DNA from: Cellulosimicrobium arenosum
Lineage (GTDB): Bacteria > Actinomycetota > Actinomycetes > Actinomycetales > Cellulomonadaceae
Direction of reading: 5' to 3'
Length of the DNA stretch: 64,000 nt
NCBI RefSeq assembly: GCF_014837295.1
Contig: NZ_JACYHB010000007.1
Span: forward strand, 62,001 to 126,000
A program made the translations under genes and the position numbers. The notes under the pieces are model-generated. The model worked only from the letters and a program-made list of their open reading frames with translations. It made no database searches and was not told the origin of the DNA. This document shows, piece by piece, positions 16,627-25,098 of this stretch (positions are counted from its first letter, which is position 1; the number at the start of each line of letters is the position of its first letter).

Positions 16627-18912
16627 TCAGCTCTGGTAGATGCCGAGCTCGTAGAGCGAGTAGCCCCACTCGGTGCCGCGTTCCGTGAGGTTCAGACGCA
16701 CGTAGCGGCCGGTGCCCGAGACGTCGACGTCGTCGACGCCCCCGTTGCCTCCCGTGACCGTCTCGACGGTGGTCCAGCTCGAGCCGTCGTTCGAGGTCTG
16801 CACCTCGTAGGACTTCCCGTACGCGGCCTCCCAGACGAGCTGGAGGTGGTCGAACGACTGCACCGAGCCGAGGTCGACCTGGTACCAGGCGGTCGCCCCC
16901 CACTCGCTGGCCCACCGCGTGCCCTGATCGCCGTCGATCGCCCGAGCGGGCGAGTAGTCGCCGTTCCAGGGGTCGAAGCTCGACGCCGTCGCGGTCTTGT
17001 CGAGGGCGATGTTCGTGCCGTCGACGTCGGGCGCCACGACGCGGAACGACCTGGTCTCGACGCCGACGTTGCCCTGGCCGTCCTCGGCCCAGACGTACAC
17101 CTTCCAGACCCCGAGCCGCTCCGGCGCCGTCGCGGTGAACCGTCCTGGACCCGTCTGCGTCAGCTCGGTCCACTCGAGACCGCCCGCACCGTCGATGTAC
17201 TTGCTGTTGAAGAACCCGACGTAGTTGATGGGGTCGCCGTCCGGGTCGCTCACGTCCAGCTCGACCGACAGGGTGCTCCCCGCGACGACGTCCGTGGCGC
17301 CGGGCACCCGCATGCTCGTGATGCGCGGCGGCGTGTTCAGGGCGCTCGTGTCGACACCCCAGGCCTTCGCGATCGAGTAGTAGCTCAGACGCTTGTTGTC
17401 GCCCGGGTTGACGTTGAACCACACGCCGCCGAAGTCCCCCTCGGTGCCGTAGTGGAAGAACGTCGCGCCGAGGGCCTTGCCCTCGTGGTCCATGAGGCAC
17501 TTCCACGAGCGGACCAGCGCGTCACCCTTCTCGATGTCGCCGGGCTCGTCGGGGACTCCGTTGGCGTCGTCCTCGACCTCCCACTCACCGGCGGCGCCGC
17601 CCTCGGTCAGGACGTAGGGCTTGCCGTAGTCGCCGGCCTCCCAGTTCTCGGCGATGTTGCACACGTCGCCGTAGGCGTTGATCGACAGCAGATCGAGGTC
17701 GGGCGCGTTCTCGTCCAGGTACGGCCACGCGCCTGCCCAGGCGTCGGTGTTGGTCGTCGGGTGGTTCGGGTCGACCGCGTGGATCGCCACGCTCACCTCG
17801 TTGACGAACGACGCGTACGCGTCACGGATCTCCTCGAGCTCGGTACCCGAGTAGCAGTTCTGGAGGCCGAGGATCGACTCGTTGCCGATGTTCCACATGA
17901 GGACCGACGGGTGGTTCTTGTAGGTCTCGACCCAGCGGAGGATGTCGGCCTTGGTGTCGGACTTGTACTGCGCGTCGGTGCGGTAGTCGATGCACCCGCC
18001 GGAGCCGGGGCCACCACCGGGCAGGAGCCAGAACCCCATGATGACGCGGACGTCGTTCGCCGCCGCCGAGTCCAGGAGCTGCGCCGTGTCGGCGCCGGTT
18101 CCCCAGGTGCGCGTCGTGTTGGCGTTCATGCCGGTCAGCCCGGGCATGTAGTGGTCCGCCTCGGCGAACGACGGTCCCCACGTGAACCCGCGCACGGTGT
18201 ACGGCTGGCCGTCGACCTCGAGGTTCCAGCTGCCGTTCCCCCCGACGACCTCGACGTGGCTCGCGCCGGAGTCCTTGACCGGCACGTTCGGATAGCCCGG
18301 GTCGACGTAGTCGGGGTCGACCGGGTCACCGGGGTCCGTCGGGTCCGGGTCCGGGTCCGGGTCGGTGGGGTCGGTGGGACCACCGGCCTCGCCGAAGACC
18401 TGGAACTCCCACAGCGAGTTGCCGTAGCCGCCGTTGCGCGCGGTGGACAGGACACGGACGTACCGGCCCTCGCCGTCGACGTCGAGCACGTCCGTGCCGC
18501 CGTCTCCCTCCGCCGTGGAGTACAGCGTCTCCCAGGACGAGGCGTCGTCGGAGACCTGGATCTCGTACGTGGTCGAGTAGGCGCCCTCCCACGCGAGCTC
18601 GACGCGGTCGATCGTCGCGTCCTGCTCCAGGTCGACCTGGAGCCACTGCGGGTCGCTGAAGGCGCTCGACCAGCGCGTGTCCATCTTGCCGTCGACGGCG
18701 GCGCTCGCGGGCGTGTAGTCGGAGTTCTCCACGGAGGATGCCGTGGCGGGGCGCCCCTGCGAGAGCAGGCCCGACTCTGCCTGGGCCGCCGTCGCCGGTA
18801 CGACGAGCGCCGCGGCCGCGAGCACGCCTGCGGTCAGCGCGGCGGCTGCCGCCCGTGGTGTGGGTCTTGCGTGCCGGCGCGCCTTCGCGCTGCGGTGTGA
18901 TCTGGTGCTCAT
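16627..18912 (-). CDS. Secreted GH2-like TIM-barrel glycosidase with two F5/8C domains
   Basis: Exported protein of 761 residues. A signal peptide (about 1-45) precedes an F5/8C domain (about 47-165) and a long Asp/Pro linker. A glycosidase TIM barrel follows (about 195-520), then an Ig/cadherin-like domain (about 525-620, DVSDPDGDPINYVGFF) and a second F5/8C domain at the C-terminus. The barrel resembles the catalytic domain of GH2/GH5-clan enzymes. The acid/base candidate is Glu in MWNIGNESILG, and the nucleophile candidate is Glu in YVLTEGGAAGEW. There are no GH2 sugar-binding domains before the barrel. The substrate is probably a beta-linked plant or fungal glycan (inference). The start is supported by GAGAGG upstream. 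It is the promoter-proximal gene of the secreted operon. Confidence 0.83.
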   Translation of the reverse strand: MSTRSHRSAKARRHARPTPRAAAAALTAGVLAAAALVVPATAAQAESGLLSQGRPATASSVENSDYTPASAAVDGKMDTRWSSAFSDPQWLQVDLEQDATIDRVELAWEGAYSTTYEIQVSDDASSWETLYSTAEGDGGTDVLDVDGEGRYVRVLSTARNGGYGNSLWEFQVFGEAGGPTDPTDPDPDPDPTDPGDPVDPDYVDPGYPNVPVKDSGASHVEVVGGNGSWNLEVDGQPYTVRGFTWGPSFAEADHYMPGLTGMNANTTRTWGTGADTAQLLDSAAANDVRVIMGFWLLPGGGPGSGGCIDYRTDAQYKSDTKADILRWVETYKNHPSVLMWNIGNESILGLQNCYSGTELEEIRDAYASFVNEVSVAIHAVDPNHPTTNTDAWAGAWPYLDENAPDLDLLSINAYGDVCNIAENWEAGDYGKPYVLTEGGAAGEWEVEDDANGVPDEPGDIEKGDALVRSWKCLMDHEGKALGATFFHYGTEGDFGGVWFNVNPGDNKRLSYYSIAKAWGVDTSALNTPPRITSMRVPGATDVVAGSTLSVELDVSDPDGDPINYVGFFNSKYIDGAGGLEWTELTQTGPGRFTATAPERLGVWKVYVWAEDGQGNVGVETRSFRVVAPDVDGTNIALDKTATASSFDPWNGDYSPARAIDGDQGTRWASEWGATAWYQVDLGSVQSFDHLQLVWEAAYGKSYEVQTSNDGSSWTTVETVTGGNGGVDDVDVSGTGRYVRLNLTERGTEWGYSLYELGIYQS

Positions 18913-19016
18913 CGTGATTCGTCTACCTCTCCGTCCGCCCCGCACCAGGTCCAGGTACGGGGCACGGTTCCTCTTCGAGCCGGGCGGCGCGACGCTCCGG
19001 TGCGTCGCGGTCAAGT

Positions 19017-19034
19017 GGGAGAGCGCTCTTACCC
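19017..19034. promoter_or_regulatory. LacI-type operator O1, proximal to the secreted operon
   Basis: GGGAGAGCGCTCTTACCC contains the perfect palindrome AGAGCGCTCT (19020-19029). It lies about 105 bases upstream of the GH2-like gene start and shares the pattern GGGARARCGCTCTTACC with the second site at 19175. The two sites bracket the 295-base divergent promoter region, whose middle (about 19080-19125) is unusually A/T-rich and probably holds the promoters. Confidence 0.65.
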
Positions 19035-19174
19035 AAGCCCTGAGTTTTCACCCGCTCGGGGCGGGTGTCAAGAGGAGTGCTGACAGTCTAGTAACTAAAA
19101 AATGCCCTAAACCACTCTAAAAGGTTGCCGTCCCGGATCCTCCAAGCGATGGGGCGGCGCGAGAGCAGCATCTC

Positions 19175-19192
19175 GGGAAAACGCTCTTACCC
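19175..19192. promoter_or_regulatory. LacI-type operator O2, proximal to the lacI gene
   Basis: GGGAAAACGCTCTTACCC-like sequence (last base T) sits 16 bases before the GTG of the LacI gene. It matches O1 at 15 of 18 positions and in the same orientation. A repressor bound here would control its own gene, and binding at O1 and O2 together (158 bases apart) could loop the promoter region. Confidence 0.65.
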
Positions 19193-19207
19193 TGCTATCG
19201 TCGTCGG

Positions 19208-20254
19208 GTGAGCGAGGATCTACGGCGATCTGTGCCGACGCTGGAGGACGTGGCCCGCGTCGCGGGCGTCTCCCGTGCCACCGTCTCCCGCGTCGTGAAC
19301 GGCAAGCGCAAGGTCGCCCCCGCGGTCCAGGTGACCGTCCTGGAGGCGGTCGCAGCGACGGGGTACGTGCCCAACCGGGCCGCGCGCTCGTTGGTGACCC
19401 GGCGGACCGGGACGGTCGCCGTCATCGTCTCCGGTGCGGAGCCCGAGCCCGAGGACGACCTGTACCTCCCGGGGATCCTCGCCGACCCGTTCTTCGGCCG
19501 TGTGGTGGGCTCGTTCGTCCGCTCGCTGCGACCGCACGACGTGCACCCGGTGCTCATGGTGGCCGACAACGACGAGACGCGACGCCAGGTCGAGTCGTAC
19601 CTCCGGTTCGGCAACGCCGACGGCGCCCTCCTCGTCACCACGGACGCCGACGACCCGCTGATCGAGCAGCTGATGGCTACCGGCCGGCCGACCGTCCTGT
19701 TCGCCCGACCCGCCCATCCGATCCCCGTGAGCTATGTGGACGTCGCCAACGCCGACGGCGGCCGGCTCGCAGCAGAGCGCCTGCTCGAGCGCGGGTGCCG
19801 CCATCCCGGCGTCGTCTCGGGTCCCCTCGGGGTCCCGGCCGCGCGGTCTCGGCTCGACGGCTACTGCGACGCCCTCGCCCGACGGGGGCACGCCTACGTC
19901 CCGCAGGTCGAGGGGAACTTCACGTTCGAGAGCGGGGAGGCCGCGATGGCCCGGCTGCTCGACCTCGCCCCGGACGTCGACGGCGTCTTCGTGGGCAACG
20001 ACGTCATGGCGCAGGGCGCCATCCAGACCCTGCGCGCACGCGGGAGAGCGGTCCCGGACGACGTCGCGGTCATCGGTTTCGACGACAGCTCCGTGGGGAC
20101 GTTGTCGCGCCCGACGCTGACCACGGTGCGCCAGCCGGTCGAGGAGATGGCCGCCGAGATGGCCCGGATGCTCCTCGAGCAGGTGGACGCGGGCGAGCCC
20201 GCCGTGACGTCGGCCATCTTCGAGCCGAGGCTGGTCGTCCGCGAGTCGGCGTAG
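19208..20254 (+). CDS. LacI family transcriptional regulator of the secreted polysaccharide operon
   Basis: Repressor of 348 residues. The HTH is TLEDVARVAGVSRATVSRVV, the hinge helix YVPNRAARSLV, and the effector domain resembles sugar-binding repressors (VDGVFVGNDVMAQGAIQTL; VIGFDDSSVGTLSRPTLTTV). It starts with GTG and is divergent from the three secreted-protein genes. Matching operators lie next to both promoters, so it very probably represses that operon and itself until a glycan breakdown product appears. An insertion of acidic and Pro residues (GAEPEPEDDLYLPG) in the first strand region is a small peculiarity. Confidence 0.9.
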   Translation: MSEDLRRSVPTLEDVARVAGVSRATVSRVVNGKRKVAPAVQVTVLEAVAATGYVPNRAARSLVTRRTGTVAVIVSGAEPEPEDDLYLPGILADPFFGRVVGSFVRSLRPHDVHPVLMVADNDETRRQVESYLRFGNADGALLVTTDADDPLIEQLMATGRPTVLFARPAHPIPVSYVDVANADGGRLAAERLLERGCRHPGVVSGPLGVPAARSRLDGYCDALARRGHAYVPQVEGNFTFESGEAAMARLLDLAPDVDGVFVGNDVMAQGAIQTLRARGRAVPDDVAVIGFDDSSVGTLSRPTLTTVRQPVEEMAAEMARMLLEQVDAGEPAVTSAIFEPRLVVRESA

Positions 20255-20282
20255 CCGGCTCGCTGCACGGCACAATGGGCGC

Positions 20283-21332
20283 ATGCCTCTCACTCCGCGC
20301 TATCTCGCCGCCGCCGACCGCTACGACTCGATGGCCTACCGCCGTACCGGTCGGAGCGGACTCGACCTGCCGGTGATCTCCCTCGGGCTCTGGCACAACT
20401 TCGGTGACACGACGCCGTTCGAGACGCAGCGCGACGTCCTGCGGCGCGCGTTCGACCTGGGTATCACCCACATCGACCTCGCGAACAACTACGGACCGCC
20501 CTACGGGTCGGCGGAGGAGAACTTCGGCCGCCACCTGGCGCAGGACCTGGGCGCCTACCGCGACGAGCTCGTCATCTCCTCCAAGGCGGGCTACGACATG
20601 TGGCCCGGCCCGTACGGCGACGGCGGGTCCCGCAAGTACCTCGTCTCGTCGCTCGACCAGTCGCTGCGCCGCACGGGCCTGGACTACGTCGACGTCTTCT
20701 ACCACCACCGTCCGGACCCGAGCACCCCGCTCGAGGAGTCGATGCAGGCGCTGCACGACGTCGTCCGGGCGGGCAAGGCCCTCTACGTGGGCGTCTCCAA
20801 CTACTCGCCGCAGCGCACCCGCGAGGCGGCGCGCATCCTGGCGGACCTCGGCACCCCGCTGCTGATCCACCAGCCGAGCTACTCGATGCTCAACCGGCAC
20901 ATCGAGGACCCGGCCCACGAGGACCGCTACGACGGCGTGCAGCAGGAGTCGTTGCTCGATGTCGTGGGCGAGCTGGGCATCGGCACGATCGTCTTCTCCC
21001 CGCTCCAGCAGGGCCTGCTCACGGACAAGTACCTGTCCGGCTCGGCCCCGGAGGGCTCGCGGGCCGCGCGGGCCGACTCACCGTTCCTGTCGGAGCAGAA
21101 CCTCGACGAGGGCTACCTGGACCGAGCACGCGCCCTGAACGAGGTCGCCCTCGGACGGGGCCAGTCGCTCGCGCAGCTGGCGCTGTCGTGGGTCCTGCGC
21201 GACGAGCGCGTGACGTCGGCGCTCGTCGGCGCGAGCAGCGTGCGCCAGCTCGAGAACAGCGTCGCGGCACTCTCGGCGGCGACGTTCGCGGACGACGAGC
21301 TGGCCACGATCGAGTCCGTGCTCACGAGGTAG
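20283..21332 (+). CDS. Aldo/keto reductase (L-glyceraldehyde 3-phosphate reductase type)
   Basis: NADPH-dependent aldo/keto reductase of 349 residues, matching the YghZ/Gpr subgroup. The catalytic tetrad is visible: Asp and Tyr in THIDLANNYGPPYGSAEENF, Lys in ISSKAGYDMW and His in FYHHRPDP. The cofactor region SALVGASSVRQLENSVAAL is near the C-terminus. YghZ-type enzymes reduce L-glyceraldehyde 3-phosphate and methylglyoxal. It begins 28 bases after the LacI gene and may be co-transcribed with it. Its last 11 bases overlap the end of the convergent deaminase gene. Confidence 0.88.
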   Translation: MPLTPRYLAAADRYDSMAYRRTGRSGLDLPVISLGLWHNFGDTTPFETQRDVLRRAFDLGITHIDLANNYGPPYGSAEENFGRHLAQDLGAYRDELVISSKAGYDMWPGPYGDGGSRKYLVSSLDQSLRRTGLDYVDVFYHHRPDPSTPLEESMQALHDVVRAGKALYVGVSNYSPQRTREAARILADLGTPLLIHQPSYSMLNRHIEDPAHEDRYDGVQQESLLDVVGELGIGTIVFSPLQQGLLTDKYLSGSAPEGSRAARADSPFLSEQNLDEGYLDRARALNEVALGRGQSLAQLALSWVLRDERVTSALVGASSVRQLENSVAALSAATFADDELATIESVLTR

Positions 21333-21906
21333 TGCCTCCCGGCTTCTCCCTCGGCGGAACGGGGTCCTCCCTCGCGGGGCGCGGCAGCGTCCCGCGGAAG
21401 GGGGTGAGTCCCTCCTCGCCCAGCGCGGGGCCGACGACGTCGATCGTGACGTCCGACGCCGCGACGACGTCGGCGCACCGCAGCGCGAACGACGGAGAGG
21501 CGGCCACGACGCGGCGGATGTCGGGGGCCGACGTGCCGAACACGATCCGTCCCACGCCGGCCCACACCAGCGCGGCGGCGCACATCGGGCACGGCTCGCC
21601 GCTCGCGAACATCGTCGCACCGACGGCTGCGGCGCGGTCCTCGCGCGCGACGGCGCGCACCGCGTCGAGCTCTGCGTGCGCGGTCGGGTCGCCGCTCCGG
21701 GCCACGGCGTTGCGCCCGGTCGCCAGGATGCGGCCGTCCGCGGCGACGAGCACCGCGCCGAACGGTCGGTTGCCCTCGGCGAGGGCTGCGTGCGCGAGCC
21801 GCAGCGCGGCGTCCAGGTGCGTCCGGTCCGTGACCGAGAGGGACGCGGTGCGCGCCGCGCGGACGGCGGGGTCGGTGGAGGTGCCGTCGGGCACCGTCGC
21901 GCTCAT
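21322..21906 (-). CDS. Nucleoside/base deaminase (CMP/dCMP deaminase family)
   Basis: Zinc-dependent deaminase of 194 residues. The zinc site is complete: HAELDAV supplies His and the proton-shuttling Glu, and PCPMCAAAL supplies the two Cys. The family includes guanine, cytosine and adenosine-type deaminases; the long C-terminal tail ending in GGTTS is not diagnostic. The ATG overlaps the stop of the cyclodeaminase-like gene (ATGA), and both lie downstream of a BMP-type nucleoside importer, so it probably acts on an imported purine or pyrimidine. Confidence 0.88.
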   Translation of the reverse strand: MSATVPDGTSTDPAVRAARTASLSVTDRTHLDAALRLAHAALAEGNRPFGAVLVAADGRILATGRNAVARSGDPTAHAELDAVRAVAREDRAAAVGATMFASGEPCPMCAAALVWAGVGRIVFGTSAPDIRRVVAASPSFALRCADVVAASDVTIDVVGPALGEEGLTPFRGTLPRPAREDPVPPREKPGGTTS

Positions 21907-22892
21907 GCCGACAGCTCGACGGACAGCCCGCGACCGGACGCTCGCGCGGCGTCCACCAGGAGGCGTCCGATCGCGACGTCGAGGATGCCGAGCCCGACGG
22001 AGTCGAACAATGTGACCTCGTCGGGAGAGCGGCGACCGGGCTCGCGGCCCGCGACGACGGCGCCGAGCTCGAGCCGGCACGCGGTCTCGTCGATCGCGCC
22101 CTCCGCGATCGCGAGGACCGCGTCGCCGGACTCGTGCAGCGCCGTCGACACCGAGTCGACGACGACACGCGCCCGGGCCATCGCAGCGCCGTCGACCTCG
22201 CGGTGGTCCGGTCGGGGTGGAGCACCCACGACGTTCAGGTGCAGCCCGGGGTGCAACCATGCTCCGCGCACGACGGGCTCGCGGGCAGGCGTGAGGGTGC
22301 ACACGACGTCGGCGGACCCGACGACGCACGCGGGGGAGTCCGCACGCGTCACCGTGAGGTCGGGGTGCCGGGCCGCGGTGCGCTCGGCGAAGGCCTCCAC
22401 GGTCGCGTCCGACCGCGACCACACCAGGACGTGCTCGAGCGGACGCACCTCCGCGATCGCGCTCACGTGCTCGAGCGCGAGCCCGCCGGCGCCCACGAGC
22501 CCCAGGACGCGCGCGTCCGGGCGTGCCAGCCAGCGCGTCGCGACCGCGCTCGCCGCCGCGGTGCGCAGCCGCGTCGGGTGGCCACCGTCGAGGATCGCGA
22601 CGGGCGCGCCGTCGTCGGCGTCCGCGAGGACCAGCACGGAGCGCTGCGCGGGCAGCCCGCGCTCGCGGTTGGCCGGGATGTCCGCGAGAAGCTTGGACCC
22701 TGCCAGCCCGGCGCGCGGCGAGACCGCGGTCATGGGCAGGAAGTGGGCCCGCTCGTCCATCGCGGCCACCGCGAGCGGCGCCTGCGCGGCCCTGCCGTCG
22801 GCGAGATCGGCGAACGCGTGCTCGACGACCTGGACCACCTGGGCGGGCGTCACGAGCCCGGTCAGGTCGGAGCGGGTGAGGACGAGCGGCAC
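21903..22892 (-). CDS. Ornithine cyclodeaminase/mu-crystallin family protein
   Basis: NAD(P)-binding protein of 329 residues. It shows the family nucleotide-binding stretch VLGLVGAGGLALEHVSAIAE, the substrate-side segment SPRAGLAGSKLLADIP and VTLFDSVGLGILDVAIG near the end. Members deaminate ornithine or reduce cyclic imines and alanine-type substrates. GTG at 22892 is the start: a GGAGG sits 4 bases upstream and homology begins at once. Its company of a nucleoside importer and deaminase is unusual for ornithine use, so the substrate may be an amino or imino compound from base breakdown (inference). Confidence 0.83.
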   Translation of the reverse strand: MPLVLTRSDLTGLVTPAQVVQVVEHAFADLADGRAAQAPLAVAAMDERAHFLPMTAVSPRAGLAGSKLLADIPANRERGLPAQRSVLVLADADDGAPVAILDGGHPTRLRTAAASAVATRWLARPDARVLGLVGAGGLALEHVSAIAEVRPLEHVLVWSRSDATVEAFAERTAARHPDLTVTRADSPACVVGSADVVCTLTPAREPVVRGAWLHPGLHLNVVGAPPRPDHREVDGAAMARARVVVDSVSTALHESGDAVLAIAEGAIDETACRLELGAVVAGREPGRRSPDEVTLFDSVGLGILDVAIGRLLVDAARASGRGLSVELSA

Positions 22893-22933
22893 GGTACCTC
22901 CTGGGGTCGGGCGGTTCGGGGGAGTCCGGTGGG

Positions 22934-23860
22934 TCACGTCGCCCGCCCGAGCCGGACGAACGGCTTCGTCAGGCCGCTGGGTGGGCGACTGTGGCTGACC
23001 AGGCCCGCGACCGCGAGCAGCGCGAGCACGTACGGGAGCATGACGAGCAGCGCGAACGGCACGTCCACGCCCAGTGCGGGCAGGGTGAACTGCAGCGCCT
23101 GTGCGAGCCCGAACACGAGCGCCGCGACGGCCACCCCGACGGGACGCCAGCTGCCGGCGATGACCGCGACGACCGCGAGGTAGCCGACGCCCGCCGTCAT
23201 GTTGTCGGTGAAGGTGTGGACCTCGGACAGCGCGAGCTGCGTACCGGCCAGTCCGGACAGCAGCCCGACGACCAGGACGGCGCCGAACCGGACCCGCAGG
23301 ACCGCGATGCCTGACCGGTCCGCGCTCGCGGCGTCCTCCCCGGCGGCGTCCACGGCCAGGCCCCAGCCGGTGCGGCGCGACGTGAGCACCCCGAGGACCA
23401 CGACGGTGGCGATCAGCGCGTACGCGAGACCGGTCTGGCGGAACAGCACGGGGCCGATCACGGGGATCTCCGACAGCACCGGGACCGCGACGCGGGCGAA
23501 GCCGGGGACCTCCGTGCCGCGCTCGAGGAGCAGCCGGGCGCCGAAGGTCGTGCCGGCGAGCGCGAGCGCGTTCGCGGCGATGCCCGTGACGATCTGGTCG
23601 GCACGCAGCGTCACGCTGAGGACTGCCTGCAGGACTCCGACGAGCAGGCCGGCGAGCGCCCCGCACGCGACGCCGACGAGCGCCGACCCGCTCGACGTCG
23701 CGCCGACCACCGCCGCGAACGCGCCCGTGAGCATCATGCCCTCGACGCTCATGGTCAGGACCCCGGCGCGCTCGCCGACGAGCTCGCCGCTCGCGGCTAC
23801 GAGGACGGGGACGGCGAGCGCGATGCTCGCGACGAGCAGGTCCGTGAGGGTGAGCATCAT
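22934..23860 (-). CDS. BMP-type ABC transporter permease 2 (YufQ/NupQ-like)
   Basis: Inner-membrane permease of 308 residues with about eight to ten hydrophobic helices, of the branched-chain-permease fold used by PnrA/BmpA nucleoside importers. Characteristic pieces are GVLTMSVEGMMLTGAFAAV and GIAANALALAGTTFGARLLL. Two adjacent ATG codons overlap the previous stop (ATGATGA region), so it is translationally coupled to permease 1. With the ATPase and lipoprotein it forms a complete importer, probably for nucleosides or purines. Confidence 0.9.
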   Translation of the reverse strand: MMLTLTDLLVASIALAVPVLVAASGELVGERAGVLTMSVEGMMLTGAFAAVVGATSSGSALVGVACGALAGLLVGVLQAVLSVTLRADQIVTGIAANALALAGTTFGARLLLERGTEVPGFARVAVPVLSEIPVIGPVLFRQTGLAYALIATVVVLGVLTSRRTGWGLAVDAAGEDAASADRSGIAVLRVRFGAVLVVGLLSGLAGTQLALSEVHTFTDNMTAGVGYLAVVAVIAGSWRPVGVAVAALVFGLAQALQFTLPALGVDVPFALLVMLPYVLALLAVAGLVSHSRPPSGLTKPFVRLGRAT

Positions 23861-25098
23861 GACGAGACCTCCGTCCGGGCCGTGGCGGTGCTGCCCAGGG
23901 CGGTGCGGGGCGCCGCACGCCGGCGGGTGCGTGAGCGGCGTACGGACCAGATCGCGGTGCCCGCGACGCCGATGATGATGAGGCTCTCGGTGATCTGTGT
24001 GATGGACGCGGGGACGCCTGCGGCGAGCTGGAGGTTGATCCCGCCCGAGACGAGGAACCCGAGCGCGGTGGCGATGCCCACGGCGGCGGTGAACGACCCG
24101 CGTGCGAGCAGGCCGACGACCAGCCCGGAGAAGCCGTACCCGGACGAGAGACCGTCGTCGAGCACGTGGGGGGCGGACGCGACGAGCACGCCCCCGGCCA
24201 GCCCTGCGCCGGCACCGGCGGTGGTCAGCGCACTGAAGCGCAGCCGGTCGACCGGGACGCCGAGGCGCAGGGCGGCCGGTCGGGACTGCCCGACGGCGGC
24301 GAGCCGGATCCCCGTCGCGGTGCGGCGCAGGACGAGCGACGCGACGGCCGCGGCGGCGAGCGCCAGCACGACCGCGACGGTCGCGGGAGAGTCCGGCACC
24401 CCCAGCAGCGGCAGGTGCGCGGCCTCGACGAGGGGAGCGGACTGCGGGAGGGTCTCCGAGCTGGTGACGGGTTGGCGCAGGAGTGCTTCCTCGTGGACGG
24501 CGAGGACGAGCACCGCAGCACCGACGAAGTTGAGCAGGAGCGTCGTGATCACCTCGCTCACGCCTCGCCGCACCGCGAGCCCCGCGGCGATCGAACCCCA
24601 GGCCGCACCGCAGAGCGCCGCGACGAGCAGGACGAGGGGGAGCGTCAGGACGGCCGGCACCGACGCGGGGAGCATCGTGCCGACCGCGGTGGCGCCGACG
24701 GCACCGAGGCAGATCTGACCCTCGCCGCCGACGTTCACGAGGCCGGCGCGGTGGGCGACGAGGAACCCTGTCGCGACGAGCAGCAGCACGGCCGCGACGT
24801 TGACCGACGACCCGATCGCGTACGGCGTGCCGACCATGCCCTCCCAGAGCGCGGCCGCGGCCTCGGCGGGCGTCGCTCCCGCGAGCACCGCGAGGACCGT
24901 GCTGATCGCGAGCGCGCCGAGCACGGCGGCGAGGGGTACGAGCACGGGGGCAAGGGAGCGCAGCCGGTCCCCGGTGGCACCTCGGGCGGGACGGGCGGCC
25001 GGCCCGGGCGGACGGGGCGGCGCCGACCGTGATCCGGGCCGGGCCGAGGGGCCGGGTCCCGTCGTCGCGGCGGTCGGAGAGGAGAGAGGGGCGGTCAT
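23857..25098 (-). CDS. BMP-type ABC transporter permease 1 (YufP/NupP-like)
   Basis: Permease of 413 residues. A low-complexity Pro/Arg/Ala N-terminal tail of about 50 residues precedes the membrane part, which includes NVAAVLLLVATGFLVAHRAG, LVNVGGEGQICLGA and SEVITTLLLNFVGA, all typical of this family. The ATG at 25098 overlaps the ATPase stop (ATGA). The reading frame continues about 80 codons upstream but only as a shadow of the ATPase gene. Confidence 0.9.
   Translation of the reverse strand: MTAPLSSPTAATTGPGPSARPGSRSAPPRPPGPAARPARGATGDRLRSLAPVLVPLAAVLGALAISTVLAVLAGATPAEAAAALWEGMVGTPYAIGSSVNVAAVLLLVATGFLVAHRAGLVNVGGEGQICLGAVGATAVGTMLPASVPAVLTLPLVLLVAALCGAAWGSIAAGLAVRRGVSEVITTLLLNFVGAAVLVLAVHEEALLRQPVTSSETLPQSAPLVEAAHLPLLGVPDSPATVAVVLALAAAAVASLVLRRTATGIRLAAVGQSRPAALRLGVPVDRLRFSALTTAGAGAGLAGGVLVASAPHVLDDGLSSGYGFSGLVVGLLARGSFTAAVGIATALGFLVSGGINLQLAAGVPASITQITESLIIIGVAGTAIWSVRRSRTRRRAAPRTALGSTATARTEVSS

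Noticed and set aside
18318-18380. GGGTCCGGGTCC-type DNA repeats
   Set aside because: They encode the Asp/Pro/Thr linker of the GH2-like protein and are explained by coding low complexity.
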